Shown: piece by piece, positions 23,701-31,825 of the stretch
Numbering within the stretch: position 1 is the first letter of the stretch
Layout of the letters: the number at the start of each line of letters is the position of its first letter
Source of the DNA: Mycobacterium sp. PS03-16
GTDB lineage: Bacteria; Actinomycetota; Actinomycetes; Mycobacteriales; Mycobacteriaceae
DNA: 36,789 bases
Reading direction: 5' to 3'
Assembly (NCBI RefSeq): GCF_004570325.1
Contig: NZ_SPQO01000041.1
Span: forward strand, 1-36,789
Notes under the pieces: model-generated
What the model saw: the letters and a program-made list of their open reading frames with translations, nothing else
The model's database searches: none
What the model was told of the DNA's origin: nothing
Made by a program: the position numbers and the translations under genes

Positions 23701-24858
23701 GTGTCGAAATGCCCGCGGTGCTTCTCGGTGTTGGACTCCAACCAGCACCTGTGGACGCTGCCGCCACACGCTGGCGGCACCCGTTACCGCGACGACGTGG
23801 CCTCGGCGTACCTGGGGGCGCCCGCCGACTCCGGGCCGCTCTACACCTGGAGTCGGCCGCCCGGATACGCCGGACCGCCGCCGCCGATCACCGAGGCCAG
23901 TCAGGCGCTGCAGGGGCCGGCGGTGGAGATCTGCCCGGTGTGCCACTTCATGCTCCCGGACGACTGGCGCAGCGGCCACGCCATCTGCATCGCGATGGCC
24001 GGGGCCCGCGCGACCGGAAAGAGCCTCTACATCGGGGTGCTGATCAAACAGCTCGAACTGCTCTGCGAGCACCTCGGGGTGAGCATGCAGCCGGCCACCC
24101 GCGCCACCGCGGTGGCGTACACGATGAATTACGAGACGCCGCTGTTCGTGCAGCGCGGTCTGGTGCCACCGACCCCGACGGTGCAGACCCAGGCGTCGCA
24201 TCAGCGGGAGCCGTTGATCTACGGGATCGGCGTCTGGCACGGGGTGCGGCGCTACCTCGTGCTGCGCGACGTCGCAGGTGAGGACATGGAGTCCGGTGAC
24301 CTGTACACGCCGCCGTTCCGCTTCTTCGCCAACGCCGACGCGGTGTTCTTCATGTTTGACCCGTTGCGCATCAAGGGGATCCGCGACCAGCTGCACGACC
24401 TGCTGCCCGCTCAGGCGTTCAGCGGCAGCGATCCGCGGGCGGTACTCAACAACGTGCTGCACGCCATCGGCCCCGCCCAGCCCAAACTCGCGGTGTTCCT
24501 GTCGAAGTTCGACGCCCTGCGCGTGCTGCGCGACGTCGAGGGGTCGGAGTGGAGCCTGATCATGTCGAACGCCGGCGCCGGCTATCTGCGGGATCCGTCG
24601 GACAACCCGCAGTACGACGAGAGCGACGGCCAGCTGCTCCACGAGGAGGTGCGCAGCCTGCTGACGCGGCTGCACGGCGGGGCGATCGTCGCGGCCGTCG
24701 AGAACCCGTCCACCGGGGCTCGGCTGGCGCACCGGTACTTCGTGGTGTCGGCGCTCGGGGCGCCGCCGAGCGGTAACCGGCTGCACTCGCGCGGTATCGC
24801 GCCGTTCCGCTGCGTCGACCCGGTCCGGTGGGTGACGGCGCCGTTCGGCGTGCTGTAG
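23701..24858 (+). CDS. TRAFAC-clade GTPase with zinc knuckles (DO-GTPase2-like)
   Basis: The protein has 385 residues. Two CxxC knuckles, CPRC (4-7) and CPVC (78-81), probably bind one zinc. The P-loop is GARATGKS (101-108). The switch-II motif is DVAGED (190-195), matching DxxGE, and the base-specificity motif is probably SKFD (268-271), after the strand LAVFL. This set identifies a GTPase of the TRAFAC class. It resembles the GTPase partner of GAP1 proteins. The GTG start at 23701 lies one base after the GAP1 stop, giving MSKCPRC. The three genes 19159-24858 are clearly one transcription unit. GTP hydrolysis probably acts as the switch of the system; the effector is not obvious. Confidence 0.87.
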   Translation: MSKCPRCFSVLDSNQHLWTLPPHAGGTRYRDDVASAYLGAPADSGPLYTWSRPPGYAGPPPPITEASQALQGPAVEICPVCHFMLPDDWRSGHAICIAMAGARATGKSLYIGVLIKQLELLCEHLGVSMQPATRATAVAYTMNYETPLFVQRGLVPPTPTVQTQASHQREPLIYGIGVWHGVRRYLVLRDVAGEDMESGDLYTPPFRFFANADAVFFMFDPLRIKGIRDQLHDLLPAQAFSGSDPRAVLNNVLHAIGPAQPKLAVFLSKFDALRVLRDVEGSEWSLIMSNAGAGYLRDPSDNPQYDESDGQLLHEEVRSLLTRLHGGAIVAAVENPSTGARLAHRYFVVSALGAPPSGNRLHSRGIAPFRCVDPVRWVTAPFGVL

Positions 24859-24890
24859 GAGTGTCGCACCCCGTCGGTAGTGTCGAACGC

Positions 24891-26138
24891 ATGTTCGAAG
24901 TGGTCGACACCGATCAGGCGGCGCTCATCGCTCAGATCGCCGCGCTGGAGAACCTGAAAGCCAAGGCGGCCGCGGCGCAGGCGCGGGCGACGGCGGCCCT
25001 CGATGAACGTCGGCGCGCGGCCGAGGCCGCCGGGATGCCCGCCGCCACGCGCGGCCGCGGGCTGGCCGCGGAGATCGCGCTGGCGCGGCGGGAGTCCCCG
25101 AACCGGGGCGGGCGCCACCTCGGCTTCGCCCGCGCCCTGGTGAACGAGATGCCCCACACCCTGGCCGCGCTGGAGTGCGGGGCGCTCTCGGAATGGCGGG
25201 CCACCCTGATCGTGCGCGAATCGGCCTGCCTGAGCCTCGCCGACCGCCGCACCCTGGACGCCGAACTGTGCGCCGACCCGGCCGGGCTGGAGGGAAAGGG
25301 CGACAAGCGGATCACCGCCGCGGCCAAAGCCATCGCCTACCGCCTCGACCCGCACGCCGTCATCGACCGCGCCGCCCGCGCCCCGGCCGACCGCACGGTC
25401 ACCATCCGCCCCGCCCCCGACACCATGACCTGGGTGAGCGCACTGCTGCCGGTCGCCCAGGGCGTCGCGGTCTACGCCGCCCTCAAACGAGCGGCTGACA
25501 CCACCTTCGACGGCCGCTCGCGCGGCCAGGTCATGGCCGACACGCTCGTCGAACGCCTCACCGGCCGGCCCGCCGAGGTCGCGGTGCCGGTCGCGGTCAA
25601 CCTCGTCCTCACCGACGACGCCCTGCTCGGCGGGACCACCACCCCCGCGACCATCAGCGGATGCGGCCCCATCCCCGCGGTCATCGCCCGCCGCATGGTC
25701 GACGCCGCGCTCGGGGATGCGCGGTCGAAGGCGACGCTGCGCCGCGTCTACCGCCATCCGGCTTCGGGGGCGCTGCTGACGATGGAATCCCGGGCCCGGC
25801 GCTTCCCCACCGGCTTGGCGGCGTTCCTCGATCTACGCGACCAGACCTGCCGCACCCCCTACTGCGACGCCCCGATCCGCCACCACGATCACGCCGACCC
25901 GCATCAGCGCGGCGGCCCCACCAGCGCCCGCAACGGCCTCGGCACCTGCGAAGCCTGCAACTACGCCAAAGAAGCCGACGGCTGGCAGGTCACCACCGAC
26001 CAGGACGCCGACGGCACCCACCGCGCCACCATCACCACCCCCACCGGAGCCACCTACACCTCCACCGCCCCACCCCTACCCCGCGCAGCGGTCGAACCCG
26101 CCGATGACACCGCGCCACCAGAGGCGCACGCCGCGTGA
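24891..26138 (+). CDS. HNH endonuclease of the 13E12 repeat family (DUF222)
   Basis: The protein has 415 residues. The N-terminal two thirds is the helical DUF222 domain (ENLKAKAAAAQARATAALDE, then RRESPNRGGRHLGFARALVN). The C-terminal HNH domain has CRTPYCDAPIRHHDHADP, GGPTSARNGLGTCEACNYAK: two cysteine pairs for structural zinc around H-D-H, N and the C-x2-C-N-x-x-K end. The family is multi-copy in mycobacteria and often behaves as a mobile or phage-like gene. The ATG at 24891 starts MFEVVDTDQ. It lies 32 bp after the GTPase gene on the same strand. The third codon positions near the 3' end are extremely C-rich, more so than in its neighbours. Nuclease activity is likely from the motif; a role in the GTPase system is unproven. 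Confidence 0.9.
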   Translation: MFEVVDTDQAALIAQIAALENLKAKAAAAQARATAALDERRRAAEAAGMPAATRGRGLAAEIALARRESPNRGGRHLGFARALVNEMPHTLAALECGALSEWRATLIVRESACLSLADRRTLDAELCADPAGLEGKGDKRITAAAKAIAYRLDPHAVIDRAARAPADRTVTIRPAPDTMTWVSALLPVAQGVAVYAALKRAADTTFDGRSRGQVMADTLVERLTGRPAEVAVPVAVNLVLTDDALLGGTTTPATISGCGPIPAVIARRMVDAALGDARSKATLRRVYRHPASGALLTMESRARRFPTGLAAFLDLRDQTCRTPYCDAPIRHHDHADPHQRGGPTSARNGLGTCEACNYAKEADGWQVTTDQDADGTHRATITTPTGATYTSTAPPLPRAAVEPADDTAPPEAHAA

Positions 26139-26208
26139 CACCCTTTGCTGGGTGGACCGTCGTACCCGGCCGCCTCGGCTAGCATCGCGGGGAGGAACGG
26201 GGTAGGGG

Positions 26209-27069
26209 GTGGACGTGCACGGGTCCGGTGAGCCGCCTGCCGCCCTCTCGATCCGCTGTGGTGATGCCGCCTATACGGTGCAGCCCGCCGATGCGCCCGT
26301 GCTGATCGGCCGGGAGATGCCGGCGCAGATCCGCATCAACGACCCGCGGATCTCCCGCATCCACGCCCGGGTCGACGTGCGCGGTGGGCGGTGGGCCGTC
26401 TCGGATGCGGGCAGCACCAACGGCATCTACGTCGACGGCAGGCGCGAACAGTCGCTCGACGTCGGTGCCGCCGCCGTCGTGTACCTCGGCCACGCCGACG
26501 GCATCCCGGTGGCGTTCGCCGTCGACCGCGCGGCTGCCGCGCCCGCGACCACCGAGATCGCCATCGATGCCGGGATCGCCAGGGCCGGTGCCGCAGTCGT
26601 CGAGCGGCGCGAGGAGCTCGGGTACCCACCGCAGCGGCTGGAAGTCGACGGTGTGCTCAGCCGGGAGGTGCTCGCGGCGTTCGAATCCGGGCACGCGTGG
26701 CCCGCTGACGACGAACGTGCCCGCCTGGAGACCTACCTCGGCTGGCCGCCGGGCGCCGTCGCCGCGGTGCGTGCGGGCAGCCCGGCACCCGAGGACGAGA
26801 GCACCGAGATCCTCTCGGACACCGTGCAGGTCGAGGTCATGGTCGACGCCGTCGAACTCGCGCTCGGCGGCGTCAGGGCGCGGATCGATCAGGCGCCGCC
26901 CCGGACCGATCCGGCCTACCCCGGTTACCTGGACACGCTCCTTGGCGACCTGCGCCGGCTCGAGGCGACCGTGCTCAACGCGGGCCGCGCCACCCGGCGC
27001 ACCGACCTCACCCGGTTGCTCGACGACATCCGCCGCACCCACGACGACCTGAACGCCGCACGAGCCTGA
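26209..27069 (+). CDS. FHA-domain protein with C-terminal helix-turn-helix-like and helical domains
   Basis: The protein has 286 residues. The FHA domain (about 12-108) carries the phosphothreonine-binding signature: IGRE (33-36), SRIH (49-52) and DAGSTNG (66-72). Residues 120-190 (RAGAAVVERREELGYPPQRL, VLAAFESGHAWPADDERARL, WPPGAVAAVRAG) are an XRE-like fold, about 49% identical by hand count to residues 15-85 of the protein at 34528. Residues 220-283 form a helical domain also shared with it. So a phospho-signal reader is joined to a possible DNA-binding unit. GTG 26209 is chosen after GGAGGAACGG; GTG 26215 fits too. It lies 70 bp after the HNH gene. Control by a Ser/Thr kinase is inferred. 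Confidence 0.85.
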   Translation: MDVHGSGEPPAALSIRCGDAAYTVQPADAPVLIGREMPAQIRINDPRISRIHARVDVRGGRWAVSDAGSTNGIYVDGRREQSLDVGAAAVVYLGHADGIPVAFAVDRAAAAPATTEIAIDAGIARAGAAVVERREELGYPPQRLEVDGVLSREVLAAFESGHAWPADDERARLETYLGWPPGAVAAVRAGSPAPEDESTEILSDTVQVEVMVDAVELALGGVRARIDQAPPRTDPAYPGYLDTLLGDLRRLEATVLNAGRATRRTDLTRLLDDIRRTHDDLNAARA

Positions 27070-27072
27070 CCG

Positions 27073-27657
27073 TCAGGCCAGCACGCCCCGCAGCACGAGG
27101 TCGGTGAGCTCGCGTGCGGCGCTGTCGACATCCCGGATCCGTCGCACGCACACGGCGTACCAGGCGGCGCCGGCGATGACGTCCATGATCGTGTCGGCGC
27201 TGACGTCCGGGCGGGCGGTTCCGGCGTCGACGGCCGCGCGGACCCGGTCGGCGAGGTCATGCCGGGCGGCCGCCTCGAGCCGGTCGCGCAGCACCCGCCG
27301 GGATTCCCGGTCCGCCCGCAGGTCGTTGAGCAAGCCCGGAATCGCCTCGCGCACAGCGGGATCGGTGTACATCAGCAGCGCGCCACGGCACAGCCGCGCC
27401 ACTTCGGCGGCGAACTGCTCCTCGGCCGGGTCCGACCCGAGGTCGGGGAACAGCGCCTCGTGGATGAGTTCGGCCTTGGAGTTCCAGCGGCGGTAGATCG
27501 CCGGGCGGCTCACCCCGGCGGTGGTCGCGATCAGGTCGATGCTGGTCGCCGCGTAACCGCGCTCGACGAGGAGGCGGCGGGCGGCGGCCAGCACGGCCGC
27601 GTCGATCGACGGGTCCCGCTTCGAGCCCAGCCTGCGCCGCGGCACCGGCTCCGCCAT
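27073..27657 (-). CDS. TetR-family transcriptional regulator (Rv0196-like)
   Basis: The protein has 194 residues. The helix-turn-helix reads SIDAAVLAAARRLLVERGYA, then TSIDLIATTAGVSRPAIYRRW. The ligand domain ends with DVIAGAAWYAVCVRRIRD. The ATG at 27657 follows GAGGAGGG and excludes a long spurious upstream extension. It is divergent from the molybdopterin oxidoreductase gene, with 63 bp between the starts containing a 21-bp dyad. Size and arrangement match Rv0196/Rv0197 of M. tuberculosis as I recall them. It probably represses itself and the oxidoreductase. Confidence 0.92.
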   Translation of the reverse strand: MAEPVPRRRLGSKRDPSIDAAVLAAARRLLVERGYAATSIDLIATTAGVSRPAIYRRWNSKAELIHEALFPDLGSDPAEEQFAAEVARLCRGALLMYTDPAVREAIPGLLNDLRADRESRRVLRDRLEAAARHDLADRVRAAVDAGTARPDVSADTIMDVIAGAAWYAVCVRRIRDVDSAARELTDLVLRGVLA

Positions 27658-27680
27658 TCGCCCTCCTCGGCTGCCGTCCT

Positions 27681-27701
27681 GTCGATACAGTCTGTCACGA
27701 C
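27681..27701. promoter_or_regulatory. Operator dyad between the TetR and molybdopterin oxidoreductase genes
   Basis: The pattern GTCG-n2-ACAG-n-CTGT-n2-CGAC is symmetric at 8 of 10 base pairs over 21 bp. It sits 23 bp from the TetR start and 19 bp from the oxidoreductase start, so both genes can be controlled from it. The central ACAG-CTGT core is typical of TetR sites. Confidence 0.75.
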
Positions 27702-27720
27702 GACTGCAGGAAGGTGGGCG

Positions 27721-29967
27721 ATGACCACGGACCTCGGGCTGGCCGGCGTCGGTGAAGACGGCCGCCACCTCTACACCTGCCCCCTGTGTGAGGCCATGTG
27801 CGGGCTGGACATCGAGGTCCGCGACGGGCGGGTGGCCGGCATCCGCGGCAACCGCGACGACACCTGGAGCCGCGGCCACCTCTGCCCCAAGGGCGCCACG
27901 CTCGGTGCGGTGCACGAAGATCCGGACCGCATCCGCCGTCCGATGGTCAAGGTCGACGGGCAGTGGCAGGAGGTCGACTGGCACACCGCGTTCCGCCGGT
28001 GCACCGAACTGCTCGCGCCGGTGATCGAGCGCCACGGCATCGGCGCGGTCACGGCGTACACCGGCAACCCGCTCGCGCACTCGTTCTCGCTGGCCCGCTA
28101 CAGCGGTGTGCTGCTCGGGATGTCGGGGATGCCGATCACCTACTCACCGGGCACCGTCGACCAGTGGCCGAAGAACCTGTCGTCGCACCTGATGTACGGC
28201 GGCTGGTGGACCTTCCCGGTGCCCGACATCGAACGCACCGATCTGCTCGTCGTGATGGGCGCCAACCCCGCGGCGTCACAGGGTTCGCTGCTCGCCGCGC
28301 CCGACATCATGGGAATCATCGACGGTATCCGGCGCCGCGGCACGGTGATCGTCATCGATCCGGTGCGCACCGCCACCGCCGCCCGCGCCGACGAATGGCT
28401 GCCCATCACCCCCGGTACCGACGCCGCCCTGCTGCTCGCGGTGGCGCACACGCTGTTCGACGAGGAGCTGGTGTCGGTGGGTGCGCTCGCCGCCCACCTC
28501 GACGGTCTCGACACCATGCGCGCGGTCGCCGCCGACTGGCCACCGGAGCGCGTGGCGGTCACCACCGGCATCGCCGCTGACCGCATCCGCGCCCTCGCCC
28601 GGCAGCTCGCCACCACGGAGCGCGCCGTCGTCTACGGCCGAATCGGGTTGTGCAATCAGGAGTTCGGCAGCCTCGCGAGCTGGCTGGTCGACGTGGTGAA
28701 CATCCTGACCGGCCACTTCGACGTCCCCGGCGGGGCGATGTTCCCGCGTGCCGCGGCCTGGTCGATCACCGTGCAACCGCAGCCCGGACTCGAGGACGGC
28801 GCACCGGAGTTCGGCCGGTTCCGCACCCGGGTGCGCGGCGCCAAGGAGGTGCTGGGCCAGGTGCCGGTGTCGTGTCTGGCCGAGGAGATCGCCACCCCCG
28901 GCGACGGGCAGGTCCGCGCGCTCATCACGATCGCCGGCAACCCGGTGCTGTCCACTCCGGGCGGCCACGTGCTCGACGAGGTACTGCCCGGCCTCGACGC
29001 GATGATCGCCGTTGACCTGTGGATCAACGAGACCACTCGGCACGCCGACGTGATCCTGCCGGGGCTCTCCCCGCTCGAACAACCGCACCACGACGACCTC
29101 ATCCTCAACTTCGCGATCAACAGTGTCGCCAACTACTCCGCTCCGGTGTTCGCGCCGGAGGATCCGGACCGCCCGCACGAGTGGGAGATCCTGATCCGGC
29201 TCACCGGGCTGCTCACCGGAACACCCGCCGAGGACGTCGACGTCGCCGCCATCGACGACGGCTTCTTCGACTACCTGGCGTTCACCCAGGGCCTCGTCGG
29301 CGCCGAACTCCGCACGCAGTACGCGCACGGCGGACCCGAGCGCATCCTCGACCTGACCCTGCGCACCGGCCCGTTCGGCGACCGCTACGGCGAACGCCCG
29401 GACGGGCTGACCCTCGAGAAACTGAAGCGCCAACCCAACGGCCTGAACTTCGGGCCGATGATCCCGCAGGTGCCCGACGTTCTCGGCACCGCCGACCGCA
29501 GGATCCGCCTGGCGCCGCAGTACCTGCTCGACGACCTGCCCCGGCTGGCGGCCCGGATCGACCGCGCGCCTGACGAACTCGTGCTGGTGAGCCGGCGGCA
29601 CCTGCGGTCGAACAACTCGTGGCTGCACAACGTCGGACCGCTGATGAAGGGTCGCGACCGCTGCACGCTGCTGATGCACCCCGCCGATGCGCAGCGATGC
29701 GGGGTGCGTGACGGTGATCCCGTCACCGTCACCTCCGGCGCGGGCAGCATCGAGGTGCCGGTCGAGGTGACCGACGCGATCAAACCGGGGGTGGTGTCGA
29801 TGCCGCACGGGTGGGGGCACGGCAGGCCCGGCACCCGGCTGACCGTCGCCAACGCGTCGCCGGGGGTGAACACCAACGTGCTGTCGCCGCCGACCTTCCT
29901 CGACGAACCGTCCGGCAACGGCGCGCTGAACGGCATCCCGGTGACCGTCGCGCCGGTCCGGGCCTGA
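27721..29967 (+). CDS. Molybdopterin-dependent oxidoreductase (Rv0197-like)
   Basis: This 748-residue enzyme is of the DMSO-reductase/formate-dehydrogenase superfamily. The [4Fe-4S] motif is C20-x2-C23-x3-C27-x27-C55 (YTCPLCEAMCGLD, LCPKGATLGAV). Cofactor-binding blocks include VVMGANPAASQGS, IVIDPVRTATAARADEWLPI, PGTDAALLLAV and a C-terminal molydopterin-dinucleotide domain (VLSPPTFLDEPSGNGALNGI). The usual metal-ligand position has no clear Cys or selenocysteine, so the fifth ligand is uncertain. No signal peptide is seen; it is cytoplasmic. The ATG follows GGAAGGTG. It needs molybdenum, which links it to the modA/mop genes 9 kb away. Substrate is unknown. Confidence 0.92.
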   Translation: MTTDLGLAGVGEDGRHLYTCPLCEAMCGLDIEVRDGRVAGIRGNRDDTWSRGHLCPKGATLGAVHEDPDRIRRPMVKVDGQWQEVDWHTAFRRCTELLAPVIERHGIGAVTAYTGNPLAHSFSLARYSGVLLGMSGMPITYSPGTVDQWPKNLSSHLMYGGWWTFPVPDIERTDLLVVMGANPAASQGSLLAAPDIMGIIDGIRRRGTVIVIDPVRTATAARADEWLPITPGTDAALLLAVAHTLFDEELVSVGALAAHLDGLDTMRAVAADWPPERVAVTTGIAADRIRALARQLATTERAVVYGRIGLCNQEFGSLASWLVDVVNILTGHFDVPGGAMFPRAAAWSITVQPQPGLEDGAPEFGRFRTRVRGAKEVLGQVPVSCLAEEIATPGDGQVRALITIAGNPVLSTPGGHVLDEVLPGLDAMIAVDLWINETTRHADVILPGLSPLEQPHHDDLILNFAINSVANYSAPVFAPEDPDRPHEWEILIRLTGLLTGTPAEDVDVAAIDDGFFDYLAFTQGLVGAELRTQYAHGGPERILDLTLRTGPFGDRYGERPDGLTLEKLKRQPNGLNFGPMIPQVPDVLGTADRRIRLAPQYLLDDLPRLAARIDRAPDELVLVSRRHLRSNNSWLHNVGPLMKGRDRCTLLMHPADAQRCGVRDGDPVTVTSGAGSIEVPVEVTDAIKPGVVSMPHGWGHGRPGTRLTVANASPGVNTNVLSPPTFLDEPSGNGALNGIPVTVAPVRA

Positions 29968-29979
29968 TAGGCATAGATC

Positions 29980-30492
29980 GTGGGTAAGAACCAACGGGCG
30001 ACGATCGTCATGTCCGACAGTGAGATCGCCGAGTTCATCGAGCACAGCCGCACCGCGACGCTGGCCACCGTATCGCCCGGCGGCCGGCCACACCTGGTCG
30101 CGATGTGGTACGCGCTGCTCGACGGGGAGATCTGGTTCGAGACCAAGGCCAAATCGCAGAAGGCGGTGAACCTGCGCCGCGATCCGACGGTGACCGTGAT
30201 GATCGAGGACGGCCACACCTACGACACCCTGCGCGGCGTGTCGATCGACGGGCGGGCCGAGATCGTCGACGCGGACCCGGATCTGCTGCTGCGGGTCGGC
30301 ATCAGCGTGTGGGAGCGCTACACCGGGCCCTACAGCGACGACATGAAACCGTTCGTCGACCAGATGATGAACAACCGCATCGCGGTCCGGGTGGTCCCCG
30401 AGCGGATCCGCAGCTGGGACCACCGCAAACTCGGCATGCCACCAATGCCGTTGGGCGGCAGCACCGCCGCATACCTGGAGCAGCCCCGGTGA
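29980..30492 (+). CDS. PPOX-class F420-dependent oxidoreductase
   Basis: The protein has 170 residues with a split-barrel flavin-fold (SRTATLATVSPGGRPHLVAM, FETKAKSQKAVNLRRDPTVT, the LRGVSIDGRAEIV block). The family uses F420 or related flavins and transfers hydride to substrates such as quinones or biliverdin. GTG 29980 lies 12 bp after the oxidoreductase stop and gives MGKNQRATIVMSD; ATG 30010 is an alternative. Its TGA overlaps the GTG of the next gene by 4 bp. The three genes from 27721 could be one unit under TetR control. Confidence 0.88.
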   Translation: MGKNQRATIVMSDSEIAEFIEHSRTATLATVSPGGRPHLVAMWYALLDGEIWFETKAKSQKAVNLRRDPTVTVMIEDGHTYDTLRGVSIDGRAEIVDADPDLLLRVGISVWERYTGPYSDDMKPFVDQMMNNRIAVRVVPERIRSWDHRKLGMPPMPLGGSTAAYLEQPR

Positions 30493-30968
30493 GTGCGCCG
30501 AAACGTCCCGCGCAGCTCGACTCACCGCTGCTGCCGAAGATCTTCAAGGTCGTCGGCAAGGCCCATGTGTGGGTGTACCGGCGCACCGGCGGACGCATCG
30601 GCGGCAAGTGGCGGGTCGGTGCGGGATTCCGCAAGCCGGTGCCGACCATGCTGCTCGAGCACCGCGGGCGCAAGTCCGGGAAGGTCTTCGTCACGCCCCT
30701 GCTGTACCTGCGCGACGGCGCCGACGTCGTGATCGTGGCCTCGCAGGGCGGGCGGCCCGAACACCCCCAGTGGTACCGCAATGTGGTGGCCGACCCGGAC
30801 GTGTACATCGAGATCGGTCCGGAGCGCCGGGCCGTGCACGCCGTGGTCGCCGACGCCCGGCAGCGAGAACGCCTGTGGCCGAAGCTGGTCGAGCTCTACG
30901 CCGACTTCGACACCTACCAGAGCTGGACCGACCGCGAGATCCCCGTGCTGATCCTGCAGCCGCGTTAG
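30489..30968 (+). CDS. F420H2-dependent nitroreductase-family protein (Ddn/FQR type)
   Basis: This 159-residue protein is of the deazaflavin-dependent nitroreductase family. KAHVWVYRRTGGRIGGKWRV, LLEHRGRKSGKVFVTPLLYL and VIVASQGGRPEHPQWYRNVV are the characteristic blocks, followed by a short ending ILQPR. The family reduces quinones and activates nitroimidazole prodrugs with reduced F420. The GTG start overlaps the stop of the PPOX gene (GTGA). Its TAG overlaps the convergent thioesterase stop by 4 bp. Two F420-type enzymes in a row suggest they act on one pathway. Confidence 0.9.
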   Translation: MSAPKRPAQLDSPLLPKIFKVVGKAHVWVYRRTGGRIGGKWRVGAGFRKPVPTMLLEHRGRKSGKVFVTPLLYLRDGADVVIVASQGGRPEHPQWYRNVVADPDVYIEIGPERRAVHAVVADARQRERLWPKLVELYADFDTYQSWTDREIPVLILQPR

Positions 30969-31801
30969 CGGTCCGGCGGCGCAAAACCGGGGTTGGCCAG
31001 CGCGGTCGCGGTGGCGCTGCCGATCGGTCCGCGCCGGTCGAACACCGCGGCCACGCCGGTCGCGATCCCGTCGTGGCTGTCGTGTGTGAGCGCGGTCAAC
31101 CCGATCAGCGGACCGTCGGGCAGCCGGCTCAGCGACAACGTGTAGTCGGCGTTGATGAACGGCAGACCGCCCGACCCGAACCCGGTGAGTGAGCTCGCGA
31201 CATCCCCGGCCAGCGCCGCCCGGCCGAACGGGGTCAGCGCGGCGCCCTCGACGAGCGGGGTCAGTTCGTGCAGCCACACCGATTTCGGCCCGTCGTGCTG
31301 CCAGGCGGCGAGGTCGGTGCTCGGGGCGGGCACCTCGGCACCGTTGCCGTGCACCCACATCAGCGTGGTGCGCCCGCCCGGCGCCGCCTCATGCGGCGGG
31401 GCGGGCGGCATCGGGACGGGCGTCGTCCACGCGTCGTCGGGTGGTTGCGGTCCGCGGCGCAGATAGAGGGCGCCGGCGCGGGCGACCGTGGTGCCGTTCT
31501 GGATGAGTTCGGCGTCGACCAACCAGAGCCGGCGGCCTCGGCGCACCGTTTCGGTGGTCGCGGCCACCGGCGCCATCGCCACCGGACGCAACAGGTCGAC
31601 GGTCAGGCGGGACGGGTGCAGATCCGCCGCACCGTCGTCGCGTTGCGCGGCGTCGGCGACGTGGCGTTCGACCAGGTGGGCCAGCAGGCCGCCGACGTAG
31701 TTGCCGCTCACCGTCTGACCCCACGGCCCGCGGGCGATGCCGGTCGGCACGAACGTGTCACCGTCGGGCGTGAAATACGCGGCGCGGTCGGTCGAGGTCA
31801 C
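30965..31801 (-). CDS. Acyl-CoA thioesterase-family protein (double hotdog)
   Basis: The protein has 278 residues with two hotdog-like halves: GIARGPWGQTVSGNYVGGLL, HPSRLTVDLLRPVAMAPVAA in the first, and FINADYTLSLSRLPDGPLIG and THDSHDGIATGVAAVFDRRG in the second. The order and the ADYTL-LSR element resemble TesB-like thioesterases. It probably cleaves acyl-CoA or has a related acyl-binding role. The ATG at 31801 follows a small intergenic region; the next minus gene upstream ends at 31826. Substrate is unknown. Confidence 0.85.
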   Translation of the reverse strand: MTSTDRAAYFTPDGDTFVPTGIARGPWGQTVSGNYVGGLLAHLVERHVADAAQRDDGAADLHPSRLTVDLLRPVAMAPVAATTETVRRGRRLWLVDAELIQNGTTVARAGALYLRRGPQPPDDAWTTPVPMPPAPPHEAAPGGRTTLMWVHGNGAEVPAPSTDLAAWQHDGPKSVWLHELTPLVEGAALTPFGRAALAGDVASSLTGFGSGGLPFINADYTLSLSRLPDGPLIGLTALTHDSHDGIATGVAAVFDRRGPIGSATATALANPGFAPPDR

Positions 31802-31825
31802 CGCGCCGACACTAGCGGGCTTCGG

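Noticed and set aside
28276..30525. 749-codon minus-strand open frame opposite the molybdopterin oxidoreductase
   Set aside because: Rich in Asp, His, Arg and Val with no domain; the plus strand has the iron-sulfur and cofactor motifs.
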